From: Nonomuraea wenchangensis
GTDB lineage: Bacteria; Actinomycetota; Actinomycetes; Streptosporangiales; Streptosporangiaceae
NCBI RefSeq assembly: GCF_900111685.1
Contig: NZ_FOHX01000007.1
Location: 173,986 to 237,985 of the forward strand
DNA: 64,000 nucleotides
Direction of reading: 5' to 3'
The notes beneath the pieces were generated by a model. The model was given only the letters and a program-made list of their open reading frames with translations, did no database searches and was not told where the DNA came from. Positions 33,371 to 42,098 of this stretch are shown piece by piece (position 1 is the stretch's first letter; each line of letters begins with the position of its first letter). The translations under genes and the position numbers were made by a program.

Positions 33371-34096
33371 TCAGGTCAGGGTTACGCCGAGGAGGTGGCC
33401 GAGGCCGAAGGTGACGGTGGCCGCGCCGACGCCGAGCGCGAGCTGCCGCAGGCCGCCCACCCACCAGGGCCGCGCCGTCATCGCCGCCACCGCCGAGCCG
33501 AACCCGAACAGCCCGAGCACGCTCAGGACGACGGCCATCGTCAGCCCGGAGGCCCCGAACAGGAACGGCGCCAGCGGCACCAGCGCCCCCACGGAGAAGG
33601 CGAGGAACGACGAGGCCGCCGCCAGGTACGGCGAGGGCAGGTCGTCGGGGTCCACCCCCAGCTCCTCGCGCACGTGCACGCGCAGGGCCTGCTCGGGGTC
33701 GGCCGACAGGCCGTCGGCGACGCGGCGGGCGAGGTCCGGGTCGAGGCCGCGCGACTCGTACAGCGCGGCCAGCTCGGCGCGCTCGCCCTCGGGGTTGCGG
33801 GCCAGCTCGCGCCGCTCCACGGCGATCTCCGCCCGCATCAGCTCGGTCTGCGACTTCACGGAGGTGTACTCCCCGGCCGCCATGGAGAACGCCCCGGCGG
33901 CCAGCCCGGCGAACCCGGCCAGCACCGCGGCCTTACCGCCGGTGCCCGCCGCGCCCACCACGCCGGCGATCAGCGCGAAGTTGGACACGAGCCCGTCCAT
34001 CGCCCCGAACACCGCCGGACGCAGCCAGCCACCGGTCACGTCGCGGTGCGTGTGGTGCTGCTCGGGGGAGCGCGGTTCGGCGAGCTCGATGGTCAT
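33371..34096 (-). CDS. VIT1/CCC1 family iron/manganese transporter
   Basis: 241 residues from an ATG preceded by GGAGGA. The pattern GWLRPAVFGAMDGLVSNFALIAGV (span 1, with the family Asp and the following 20-residue core), AAGAFSMAAGEYTSVKSQTE, and a cytosolic Glu-rich metal-binding helix domain at about 90-145, then three more spans near the C-terminus, match VIT1/CCC1. Such transporters move Fe2+ or Mn2+ out of the cytosol. The promoter (TTGCGG, 17 bases, TAGATT) has an iron-box-like site immediately upstream, in line with iron control. Confidence 0.9.
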   Translation of the reverse strand: MTIELAEPRSPEQHHTHRDVTGGWLRPAVFGAMDGLVSNFALIAGVVGAAGTGGKAAVLAGFAGLAAGAFSMAAGEYTSVKSQTELMRAEIAVERRELARNPEGERAELAALYESRGLDPDLARRVADGLSADPEQALRVHVREELGVDPDDLPSPYLAAASSFLAFSVGALVPLAPFLFGASGLTMAVVLSVLGLFGFGSAVAAMTARPWWVGGLRQLALGVGAATVTFGLGHLLGVTLT

Positions 34097-34130
34097 GGAA
34101 ATCCTCCACTTACGGATGCTCTTGTCCAAG

Positions 34131-34159
34131 AATCTACGGTTCTGCGACAAGATCCGCAA
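34131..34159 (-). promoter_or_regulatory. Promoter of the VIT1/CCC1 gene
   Basis: On the minus strand TTGCGG (34154-34159) and TAGATT (34131-34136) are 17 bases apart. The implied start near 34124 gives a leader of about 27 bases containing GGAGGA before the ATG at 34096. Confidence 0.55.
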
Positions 34160-34160
34160 C

Positions 34161-34179
34161 GAAGGAAAGGCTAGCCTGA
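34161..34179. promoter_or_regulatory. Iron-box-like (IdeR/DmdR/DtxR) site
   Basis: The 19 bases around AAGGCTAGCCT match the actinobacterial iron box TTAGGTTAGGCTAACCTAA at 13 of 19 positions, including most of the central palindrome. The site sits one base upstream of the -35 box. For mycobacterial IdeR, binding upstream of -35 activates iron-storage genes (bfrA), so iron-dependent activation of this metal exporter is plausible. Binding is not shown. Confidence 0.45.
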
Positions 34180-34241
34180 CCTGCGGAAAACCCGCTCTGC
34201 CAGGTGTTCGTCACGTCGCGTGACCGGCCGGATGCGTGAAG

Positions 34242-34268
34242 ATCCCCGCGGTACGGGACCGCGGGGAT
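34242..34268. terminator. Hairpin after the 34295-34981 gene
   Basis: ATCCCCGCGGT and ACCGCGGGGAT pair perfectly over 11 bases with loop ACGGG. It lies 27 bases past the stop of the minus-strand gene at 34295 and before the VIT1/CCC1 promoter, so it should separate the two transcripts. Confidence 0.65.
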
Positions 34269-34294
34269 GGCGTTCCTAAGGACCCGCCGGTGGA

Positions 34295-34981
34295 TCAGAC
34301 GCGGACCGCCGCCTCCGAAGCGGCCCCGACCCGCGCGGGCCCATCGGCGGTGACGCCGACGGATGCGCCGACAGGTGCCGAGTCGCGGGCGGTCGTCGGG
34401 CCGTAGGTGGTTGTCGCGTCGTTGGGTGGCGTGGTGCCGTGCATCATGGCCGCGCAGTCCGCGATCGTCTCCTCCAGCAACCGCCGCAGCAGCGCGTCCG
34501 GGTCGTTGACGCACGCCTGCACGATGCCCACGACCGCGAGCTGGACCGCGTTCGGGGCGGCGTACCTGCGGAAGCCCTTCTCGGTGATCTTGGCGGCCCG
34601 GCTGAAGCGCCTGGCCTGCGCGCTCGCGTGCGGGACCTCGTCCAGGGCCCGCCTGCTCGCCTCGCTCAGCCGGCCGGGTGGCGCGCCGTCCAGCCTGGCG
34701 AGCATCTCCTCGGCCGCGAGCACCGACACCGCCAGCGCGAGCTGGCGCTCGGCCGCGGCCACCGGCAGCGCCGTCGTGGCGCAGCGCAGCGCGATCCGCG
34801 CGTCCACGCGCAGGTCGTCGCCGGTCAGCCCGATGATCGACGGGACGAGAGGGACCAGCGCGGCCCGGTTCTCGTCGTTGACGTTGTCGTTGACCAGGCG
34901 GGCGAGTGCGGCCAGCAGCGGGTGCGTGCAGGCCGGATGGTCGCTCCAGCGTTCCCCGGCAAGGTAGGAGGCCAGTTCCAT
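34295..34981 (-). CDS. Actinobacterial protein of unknown function
   Basis: 228 residues. The N-terminus MELASYLAGERWSDHPACTH and the following LLAALARLVND are what I recall as a recurrent actinobacterial hypothetical-protein pattern; no activity is assigned. It is helical and soluble, with a low-complexity Thr/Ala-rich tail (about 190-228). No good ribosome binding site precedes ATG 34981; an ATG at 35035 in frame would add 18 residues. Downstream it ends at a clear hairpin. It lies 214 bases from the pullulanase gene on the same strand; that gap holds no feature I can name. Confidence 0.68.
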   Translation of the reverse strand: MELASYLAGERWSDHPACTHPLLAALARLVNDNVNDENRAALVPLVPSIIGLTGDDLRVDARIALRCATTALPVAAAERQLALAVSVLAAEEMLARLDGAPPGRLSEASRRALDEVPHASAQARRFSRAAKITEKGFRRYAAPNAVQLAVVGIVQACVNDPDALLRRLLEETIADCAAMMHGTTPPNDATTTYGPTTARDSAPVGASVGVTADGPARVGAASEAAVRV

Positions 34982-35195
34982 GAAGCAGGCACCGCGTTTC
35001 GGGTTGCGATGTCTGCCGCGGGACAGGACCGGCATGTGCTCAAGGTGTTTGTCCACGGGTGCTCCACTGCTCCACGCGATCGCCGTCTTTCCAGTCTGCG
35101 CCGTGAGTTCCGGCATTTCCAGCGATCTGTATAGGACCGTGTACCTTTCGTCCGTTCATGCGCCCGCTGCCCGGAGCCGGAACGGCAAAACGTCC

Positions 35196-38100
35196 TCAGG
35201 GCGTGACGAAGACGGCCACCGTACGCCCCGGTACGGTGAGCGTGCCGCTCGCCCGGTCGAACGCCGACCTGCGGACCACCGGATCCGCCGAGGCCGCCAG
35301 CACCGGATGCAGCGCGGGCTCCTGCCCGGCCGGCGCCGTCACCGGCAGCGCCAGCTCGTACGGAGTCGCGTTCAGCACGGCCGTCACCGCGCTCCAGCGC
35401 GGATCGATCCCGGCCGTGTCCACGTGCATGACGATGACGCCGTCCGGCGCGGCGGGGAACGACAGCCGCCGCCGCACCTTCTCGCCCGACCCGAGCGCGA
35501 ACGCCGGCGTCGAGGAGCGGATCCGCAGCAGCTCCCCGACCCGGGCGCGGGCCGCGCCGATCGCCTCGCAGCCCGGCCGCAGCGCCGGATCGGCCAGCAG
35601 CGGGCGGGCGTACGGCCAGCGCACCTCGTTGTCGGCCCGCGGCGGCAGGCCGCCGCCGAACCCGTTGCCCAGCGAGCAGTCCCACAGCAGCCGGTTGAAC
35701 CAGTCGCCGGAGTCGTAGGAGTTGCGGTCGAAGGACTTCGAGCGCAGCCGCTCGCTGCCCGCGTGCACGAACGCCGCCCCCTGCGACAGCAGCGGCACGG
35801 CCAGCGACAGCACCTGCATGCGCACCCGGTCCGCCATGGACGTCCCCGGGGCCAGCTTGTACGCCAGCGCGTCGAACAACGTCTCGTTGTCGTGCGCGTC
35901 CACGTACACCACGCTCTCGCCGGGGTCGCGGGCGTACCCGGCGGGGGCGCCGTTGTGGCAGATCTCCCCGCCGGTGAGGCCGGACGGCAGCACGTAGTCG
36001 CGCAGGCTGCCCGTCAGGCCGATCCTGATGAGGTCGGTGCAGCGGGCCAGCCACGCCCGCTGGTGCTCGGGGTCGCCGTTGGCGGGGCTGCCGTTGGGCG
36101 CGCCGGCCAGCCCTGAGCCGAAGCCCTGCGCCCGAGGATCGGCGTCGAACGGCCCGCCGCCCCGCACCGCGTCCCGCGGGGCGTCGGCGAACGTGGCGAC
36201 GCCGGTGCCGGCCATGCCCTCCTTCGTGGCCTGCGGGAAGCGGGCGCCGTCGGCGACCTCGCCGAAGTTCCAGCCCTCGCCGTACAGGATGATCGAACGG
36301 CCGTCCACGCCGTCGGCCTCGGGGGTGAGCGCGTCGAGCGCGCGGCGTACGGCCAGGATGTTGTCCTTCGGATGGTGACCCATGAGGTCGAACCGGAACC
36401 CGTCGATCTTGTACTGCCTGGCCCAGGTGACGACGGAGTCCACCACGAGCCGGCCCATCATCCGGTGCTCGGGTGCGGTGTTGGCGCAGCAGGTGGAGGT
36501 CGCCACCGAACCGTCGGCGAGCAGGCGGTGGTAGTAGCCGGGCACGATCGGGCCGAGCACCGACTCCGTGTGCGTGTGGTTGTAGACCACGTCCATGACC
36601 ACGCGCAGCCCGGCCCGGTTGAGCGCGGCGACCATGGCGCGGAACTGCCGGATCCGGTCGTCGGGGTCGGTCGCGTACGAGCCCTCCGGCACCGTGTAGT
36701 GCAGCGGGTCGTAGCCCCAGTTGAAGGAGTCGGTGGCCGCGGTGCGGGCCACGCACTCCTGCTGCCGCTCGGAGTCGGGCGGCATGGCGGCCAGGTCGCA
36801 GTCCGGCTCGACGCGGTCCTCGCGGCGCTCGGGCACCGTGGCCAGGTCGAAGACCGGCAGCAGGTGCACGTGGGTGACGCCGTCGGCGGCGAGGGCCCGC
36901 AGCTCCCGCGTCCCGTCGGAGTCGCGGGTGAAGGCCGCGTACGTGCCGCGCAGCTCCTCCGGGACGGTGGCGTCGGAGGCGGAGAAGTCGCGTACGTGCA
37001 GCTCGTAGATGACGGCCCGGTGCGGCGGCACGGGGGCGGGCTTGGCCAGGGCGTCCCAGCCGGGCGGCTTGCAGGCTGCGGCGCCGAGCCTGACGAGGCG
37101 GCTCCGCACCCCGTCCGGGGCCGTGGCCAGGCTGTACGGGTCCGTGACCTCGCTGGTCACCATCCGGCCGGCGGCGGGGGAGTAGACGGTGACGAGGAAG
37201 GTGTAGTCGCGGCCCATCCACGACGGCCGGCCGTGCGCCGACCACACGCCGGTCGTGTCGTCGCGGCGCATGCGGTGGACGGTGCGCCCGCCTCTGCCGT
37301 ACAGGACCAGCTCGACCTTCCTGGCGGTGGGCGCCCACAGGGCGAGGCGCGGGCGCAGGCGGCCGGACGGGCCGAGCGGGGCGGTGGCGGCCGCGGCGTA
37401 CAGGTCGTCGAGGACGCCGGGGAGCTGCACGCCCGTCGCCGCGACCAGCCTGCCCTCCTCGTCCCTGGCCACCGCCGCCACCTGGCCGCGCAGGGCCTCG
37501 GGGGCCAGGGCGGCGTCGCGCGGGTCCACCTTGAGCGCGGTGTACCCGGCCAGATGCGGCCAGGCACGGCGCTGCTCGTCGGTCAGCTCGCCGGGCGAGA
37601 GCCGCAGGACCCCCGCCGCGCCGCCGTGACCGTCGGGGTCGCCGGGGCCTCCGGGGTCGTCGAAGGCGAGGGTGGCGCCGGGGCTGAAGACCAGGGCGTG
37701 GCGGAGCGAGCCGGGCGTCTGCCAGAGGACGGTCTCGCGGTCGATCCAGTGCGCCAGGCAGTGCCGCAGGTCGGCGTCCGGGGCAGGGGGCCGCGGCAGG
37801 ATGTGCCCCGCCGTCCCCGCCACCCGCCACACCTCATGCCCGATGAGCCCCGTCTCCACCGTCCACCACTCGCCGGGGGTGGCGGCGGCGGGGTCCGGGT
37901 GGAGGGTGTAGCGGAGGGTCCGGGTGGCGGGCGGCAGCGGCACGCGGAAGATCGCACCGAAGGAGTCCCACCCGGAGGGGCGTACGGGCGCGCCGTCCGC
38001 GGGGTGAAGCGTCGGCCCGTCGAGGTCATTGCGGTCGTCGTCGTGTGGCCCGCGGTAGTGGAGCACGAGCACGCCGTCCGCGGCGGCCCGGGTCGGGTGG

Positions 38101-38687
38101 AGGTGGGGCGAGCCGGCGTCCACGTACGCCTCCGGCTGCTCCGCCGGAACGATCCGCTGATCGGGCCCGGGATCCTTGACCGGCCCCGCGTGCACCACGA
38201 AGTGCAGGGCGGCGGCCGGGTCGCGCAGCGGCACCCGCCACCACGCCCCGAAGGAGTCCACGCCGTCCGGCGGCCGGGGCCGCGCCCAGTCGGTGAGCGC
38301 GGGTTCGGCGACCGCCTCGCCCCACAGGTGCAGGCCCCATCCGTCGTACGAGCCGTCCGGCCGCCGATAGTGGATGACGGCGTGCCCGTCGGCGGCGGCC
38401 CGCGAGCCGAACACCTCGTCCCGGCCCTCGTCCAGCCAGATCTCGGGATTCCACGCGGGGTCCACGAGGTGCCCGCCGCCGTCGGCGGTGTCGCCGCGGT
38501 GGGGGAGCACACCGACGCGGCGGGCGCCCGGCCGCAGCGGGATCCAGGCGAAGCGCCCGTAGGCGTCCTCGCCCGCCAGCGGGACCGGCGCGTCCCACGC
38601 GACCGGCTCCGCCACGTCGCCCCACACGTGCAGCCCCCAGCCGCCGGGGTCGGCGCGTCGGTAGTGCACCACCAGCAGGTCCTTCAT
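35196..38687 (-). CDS. pulA: Pullulanase-type alpha-1,6-glucosidase
   Basis: 1163 residues. Three N-terminal pullulanase-associated (CBM41/PUD) modules: VVHYRRADPGGWGLHVWGD, VIHYRRPDGSYDGWGLHLWG and a diverged third starting VLHYRGPHDDD. Then a CBM48-like module and the GH13 barrel with FRFDLMGHHPK (nucleophile Asp), YGEGWNFGE (acid/base Glu) and VDAHDNETL. It cleaves alpha-1,6 branches of pullulan, amylopectin or limit dextrins. There is no signal peptide, so it probably debranches imported dextrins in the cytoplasm. It diverges from a malEFG-like importer with shared CTTGCAG-type sites. Confidence 0.92.
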   Translation of the reverse strand: MKDLLVVHYRRADPGGWGLHVWGDVAEPVAWDAPVPLAGEDAYGRFAWIPLRPGARRVGVLPHRGDTADGGGHLVDPAWNPEIWLDEGRDEVFGSRAAADGHAVIHYRRPDGSYDGWGLHLWGEAVAEPALTDWARPRPPDGVDSFGAWWRVPLRDPAAALHFVVHAGPVKDPGPDQRIVPAEQPEAYVDAGSPHLHPTRAAADGVLVLHYRGPHDDDRNDLDGPTLHPADGAPVRPSGWDSFGAIFRVPLPPATRTLRYTLHPDPAAATPGEWWTVETGLIGHEVWRVAGTAGHILPRPPAPDADLRHCLAHWIDRETVLWQTPGSLRHALVFSPGATLAFDDPGGPGDPDGHGGAAGVLRLSPGELTDEQRRAWPHLAGYTALKVDPRDAALAPEALRGQVAAVARDEEGRLVAATGVQLPGVLDDLYAAAATAPLGPSGRLRPRLALWAPTARKVELVLYGRGGRTVHRMRRDDTTGVWSAHGRPSWMGRDYTFLVTVYSPAAGRMVTSEVTDPYSLATAPDGVRSRLVRLGAAACKPPGWDALAKPAPVPPHRAVIYELHVRDFSASDATVPEELRGTYAAFTRDSDGTRELRALAADGVTHVHLLPVFDLATVPERREDRVEPDCDLAAMPPDSERQQECVARTAATDSFNWGYDPLHYTVPEGSYATDPDDRIRQFRAMVAALNRAGLRVVMDVVYNHTHTESVLGPIVPGYYHRLLADGSVATSTCCANTAPEHRMMGRLVVDSVVTWARQYKIDGFRFDLMGHHPKDNILAVRRALDALTPEADGVDGRSIILYGEGWNFGEVADGARFPQATKEGMAGTGVATFADAPRDAVRGGGPFDADPRAQGFGSGLAGAPNGSPANGDPEHQRAWLARCTDLIRIGLTGSLRDYVLPSGLTGGEICHNGAPAGYARDPGESVVYVDAHDNETLFDALAYKLAPGTSMADRVRMQVLSLAVPLLSQGAAFVHAGSERLRSKSFDRNSYDSGDWFNRLLWDCSLGNGFGGGLPPRADNEVRWPYARPLLADPALRPGCEAIGAARARVGELLRIRSSTPAFALGSGEKVRRRLSFPAAPDGVIVMHVDTAGIDPRWSAVTAVLNATPYELALPVTAPAGQEPALHPVLAASADPVVRRSAFDRASGTLTVPGRTVAVFVTP

Positions 38688-38744
38688 CTCTGCCTTGCTT
38701 ACGCGATTCCCGTCCCGCCGTACAGCCGCCCCACCTCACACCTC

Positions 38745-38803
38745 CTGCAAATCTTTCGGGAAATTTCAGAAATGTGGGGCCCAGCGGATGTAACAACTTG
38801 CAG
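38745..38803. promoter_or_regulatory. MalR-like operator pair in the pulA/malE divergent region
   Basis: CTTGCAG at 38797-38803 on the plus strand and TTTGCAG on the minus strand (38745-38751) face outwards. Each could serve as a -35 region for its own gene; on the plus side TACCCG follows 18 bases later. In streptomycetes the LacI-type regulator MalR acts through CTTGCAG repeats upstream of malE and amylase genes, so maltodextrin-inducible control of both genes is likely. No malR gene is in the window. Confidence 0.55.
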
Positions 38804-38891
38804 AATCCTGACGGACGCCCCTACCCGAGCGCCGCGCGTCGGCGTAACCTCCGGCTGACTCCCCCTCCGATCCACCTGTGAGGAGAAGGAC

Positions 38892-40187
38892 ATGCGACGA
38901 CTCTTACCTGCCGCGACCGTCCTTGCGAGCCTGACGCTGGCGGTCGCCGCCTGCGGCGGGAGCGGAGGCGGAGGCGAGCCGGCCGCCCCCGCGACCTCCG
39001 CCGCCGACCCCGCGAAGATCACCGGTGAGGTGACCTGGTGGGACACGACCCGGCCCGACAGCGAGGGCCCCACGTTCCAGGCCCTCATCAAGGAGTTCGA
39101 GGCCGCCTATCCCGGCATCAAGGTCAAATATGTGAACGTGCCTTCGGACCAGGCGCAGAACCAGTTCCAGACCGCCGCCCAGGCGGGCAGCGGGGCGCCC
39201 GACGTGATCCGCTCCGAGGTGGCCTGGACCTCGCAGTTCGCCTCGCTCGGCTACCTGCAGCCGCTGGACGGCAGCCGGGCGGTGGACCAGCCGGACGACT
39301 TCCTGCCGGGCCCGTTGAGCAGCACCAAGTACAACGGCAAGACCTACGCCGTCCCCCAGGTGACCGACACCCTCGCGCTCATCTACAACAAGCGGCTGCT
39401 CAAGGAGGCCGGCCACGAGGAGCCGCCGAAGACCGTCGCCGAGCTGAAGCAGACCGCGCTCGACGTCAAGGCCAAGACCGGCGCTCAGGGGCTCGCGCTC
39501 AACGTCGACTCCTACTTCCTGCTCCCCTTCATGTACGGCGAGGGCGGCGACCTCCTCGACGTCCAGAACAAGAAGATCGTCGTCGACTCCCCGGCGAACG
39601 TGCAGGCCATGCAGACCGTCGCCGACCTCATCAGCTCCGGCGCCGCCGCCAAGCCCGCGACCACGGAGAGCTACGCCAACGCCATGACCGCCCTGAAAGA
39701 GGGCAAGGCCGCGATGATCTACAACGGCCCGTGGGCGCTGTCGGAGATCTACCAGGGCAAGGAGTTCCAGGACAAGGCGAACCTCGGCATCGCCCCCGTG
39801 CCGGCCGGCTCGGTCAAGGCCGCGGCCCCCACCGGCGGCTGGAACCTGGCGATCTACGCGGGCTCGAAGAACATCCCGGCGGCGTACGAGTTCGTCCGCT
39901 TCATGACGACGGCGAAGGCCCAGGCGAAGATCGCCAAGGAGATCAGCCTGCTGCCGACCCGTACCTCCGCCTACGCCGACCCCGACGTCCAGGGCAACCA
40001 GGACGTCGCCGTGTTCAAGCCGATCATGGACACCGCGGTGCCGCGGCCGTGGATCCCGGAGGGCGGCCAGCTCTTCCAGCCGCTGCTGGAGGGCTACCAG
40101 GACCTCGTCGGCGGCAAGTCGGCCCCCGCGGACATGCTCAAGAAGGTGAGCGAGCAGTACCACGGGATCATGAAGGACTGGAGCTGA
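38892..40187 (+). CDS. malE: Maltose/maltodextrin-type substrate-binding lipoprotein
   Basis: 431 residues. The signal ends in a lipobox (VAAC, Cys21), so it is a lipoprotein on the outer face of the membrane. The body is an SBP_bac_1 protein with GEVTWWDTTRP, AAYPGIKVKYVNV, GKTYAVPQVTDTLALIYNK and GKAAMIYNGPWALSEI, the usual MalE motifs. It binds maltose or maltodextrins for the permeases encoded next. GTGAGGAGAAGGAC before the ATG is a strong ribosome binding site. The gene symbol rests on similarity and the pulA neighbour; other alpha-glucosides are possible. Confidence 0.88.
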   Translation: MRRLLPAATVLASLTLAVAACGGSGGGGEPAAPATSAADPAKITGEVTWWDTTRPDSEGPTFQALIKEFEAAYPGIKVKYVNVPSDQAQNQFQTAAQAGSGAPDVIRSEVAWTSQFASLGYLQPLDGSRAVDQPDDFLPGPLSSTKYNGKTYAVPQVTDTLALIYNKRLLKEAGHEEPPKTVAELKQTALDVKAKTGAQGLALNVDSYFLLPFMYGEGGDLLDVQNKKIVVDSPANVQAMQTVADLISSGAAAKPATTESYANAMTALKEGKAAMIYNGPWALSEIYQGKEFQDKANLGIAPVPAGSVKAAAPTGGWNLAIYAGSKNIPAAYEFVRFMTTAKAQAKIAKEISLLPTRTSAYADPDVQGNQDVAVFKPIMDTAVPRPWIPEGGQLFQPLLEGYQDLVGGKSAPADMLKKVSEQYHGIMKDWS

Positions 40188-40190
40188 CCC

Positions 40191-41174
40191 GTGGCGGTCT
40201 CCACCAGGAACGCGCCGGCCGCGGACGCCCGCGGCCGGCGCCGTGCCGTGCCCGGCCGGCTGCGGCGCTCCTTCGGCACCCACTGGTACGCGTGGGCGAT
40301 GGTCGCGCCGGTGCTGGCCGTGATGCTGGTGCTGATCGGCTGGCCGCTCGCGCGCGGGGTGTACCTGTCGCTGACCGACGCCACCGAGGCCAACATCGGC
40401 CGCACCATCGGCGTCAACGTCATCCCCTCCACGTACGAGTTCGTCGGCCTGGACAACTACCTGCGCATCCTCACCAGCGACCTGTTCTGGGACAAGCTCC
40501 TCTGGACGGTGATCTGGACCGTCGCCTGCGTCGCCCTGCACTACGGCGTCGGCCTGGCCCTCGCCGTCATGCTCAACAGGAAGCTGCGCTTCCGGTCCGT
40601 CTACCGGGTGCTGCTCATCCTGCCGTGGGCGGTGCCGGCGTTCGTGGCCGCCTTCGTCTGGCGCTACCTCTACAACAGCGACTACGGCGTGATCAACGGC
40701 ATGCTGAAGCTGGCCGGGCTCGGCCCGGTCGGCTGGCTCGACGACCCGGTCACGGCGAAGGTCGCGGTGATCGCCGTCAACGTGTGGATCGGCGTGCCGT
40801 TCATGATGGTGGCCCTGCTCGGCGGCCTGCAGTCGATCCCGGCGGAGCTGTACGAGGCCGCCGAGGTGGACGGCGCCGGGCCCTGGCAGCGCTTCCGCGC
40901 GATCACGCTGCCCGGCCTGCGTCAGGTGTCGTCCACGGTGATCCTGCTCGGGACCATCTGGACGTTCAACATGTTCCCCATCATCTTCCTCGTCACCCGG
41001 GGCGGCCCCGGCAGCGAGACGGAGATCCTCGTCACCTACGCCTTCCGTGAGGCGTTCACCGGGATCCGCGACTACTCCGGCTCGGCCGCCTGGGGCGTGA
41101 TCATCCTGCTCATGCTGGTCGTGCTCGCCCTCGGCTACAGAAGGACGCTGCGTTCGCAAGGAGATCCCTGGTGA
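40191..41174 (+). CDS. malF: Maltodextrin-type ABC permease (MalF-like)
   Basis: 327 residues from a GTG three bases after malE. Six or so membrane spans, first at about 35-58; it contains GLDNYLRILTS, typical of MalF/UgpA permeases, and the EAA loop SIPAELYEAAEVDGAGPWQR. It lacks the large periplasmic P2 loop of enterobacterial MalF, as usual in Gram-positives. It forms the channel with the next gene. No ATPase gene is linked, so a shared MsiK-type ATPase elsewhere probably powers it. Confidence 0.9.
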   Translation: MAVSTRNAPAADARGRRRAVPGRLRRSFGTHWYAWAMVAPVLAVMLVLIGWPLARGVYLSLTDATEANIGRTIGVNVIPSTYEFVGLDNYLRILTSDLFWDKLLWTVIWTVACVALHYGVGLALAVMLNRKLRFRSVYRVLLILPWAVPAFVAAFVWRYLYNSDYGVINGMLKLAGLGPVGWLDDPVTAKVAVIAVNVWIGVPFMMVALLGGLQSIPAELYEAAEVDGAGPWQRFRAITLPGLRQVSSTVILLGTIWTFNMFPIIFLVTRGGPGSETEILVTYAFREAFTGIRDYSGSAAWGVIILLMLVVLALGYRRTLRSQGDPW

Positions 41175-42031
41175 CCACGTACCGATCCGGGGGCCGGCCG
41201 CGCGGCGAGCGCGGCGCCCTCGCCTCGATCGGCCTGCACGCGGGCCTGCTGATCGCGGTGGCGATCAGCCTGTTCCCCGTCGTGTGGCTGGTGCTGACCT
41301 CGCTGAAGCCGCGCGACGGCTGGCTGTCGAGCGAGCTGCGCCTGTTCGACGACTCCTCGCTGGACAACTACGCCCGCGTGCTGACCGCGACCGAGTTCCC
41401 GCGCTGGCTGCTCAACAGCGTGCTGACCGCCGGCCTCACCATGGTGGCCGGCGTCCTCCTGGCCGCCACCACCGGCTACGCCGTCAGCCGCTTCCGCTTC
41501 CCCGGCCACCGGGGCGTGATGTGGCTGCTGCTGGTCACCCAGATGTTCCCCGTCGCCATCCTCATCGTCCCGCTGTACAACCTGATGGCCGGGCTCGGGC
41601 TGCTCAACCAGATCCCGGGGCTGGTCATCGCGTACATGACGATCGCGGTGCCGTTCTGCGCCTGGATGATGAAGAGCTACTTCGACACCGTCCCGATCGA
41701 GATCGACCAGGCGGGGCTGGTGGACGGGCTGACGCCGTTCGGGGTGTTCCGCCGGGTGGTGCTGCCGCTCGCCAGGCCCGGCATCGCGGTGACCGCGTTC
41801 TACTGCTTCATGACCGCCTGGGGCGAGGTCGGCTACGCCACGGTGTTCATGTCGCAGGAGGACAAGCGCACGCTCGGCGTGGGCCTGCAGCAGTTCGTCG
41901 GCCAGCACTGGTCGGACTGGGGGCTGATGACCGCCTCGGCGGTGCTCATCGCCATCCCGGCCGGCGCGGTCTTCCTGCTGGTGCAGCGGCACCTCGTCAC
42001 CGGTCTCACGGCCGGCGCCACGAAGTCGTAA
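41171..42031 (+). CDS. malG: Maltodextrin-type ABC permease (MalG-like)
   Basis: 286 residues. The GTG start overlaps the malF stop (GTGA). First membrane span at about 18-40, then TSLKPRDGWLSSELRLFDDS, TGYAVSRFRFPGH and an EAA loop FDTVPIEIDQAGLVDGLTPF with FRRVVLPLARPG, all typical MalG features. It completes the importer and is the last gene of the malEFG-like unit. Transcription may run on, since the 67-base gap to the next gene has no clear hairpin. Confidence 0.9.
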   Translation: MTTYRSGGRPRGERGALASIGLHAGLLIAVAISLFPVVWLVLTSLKPRDGWLSSELRLFDDSSLDNYARVLTATEFPRWLLNSVLTAGLTMVAGVLLAATTGYAVSRFRFPGHRGVMWLLLVTQMFPVAILIVPLYNLMAGLGLLNQIPGLVIAYMTIAVPFCAWMMKSYFDTVPIEIDQAGLVDGLTPFGVFRRVVLPLARPGIAVTAFYCFMTAWGEVGYATVFMSQEDKRTLGVGLQQFVGQHWSDWGLMTASAVLIAIPAGAVFLLVQRHLVTGLTAGATKS

Positions 42032-42098
42032 AGCCTCCTTGCATAACGTCATGGAATAGTCACTGTACGTGAAAGCGCCAGTACAGGATGCTGGTGCC

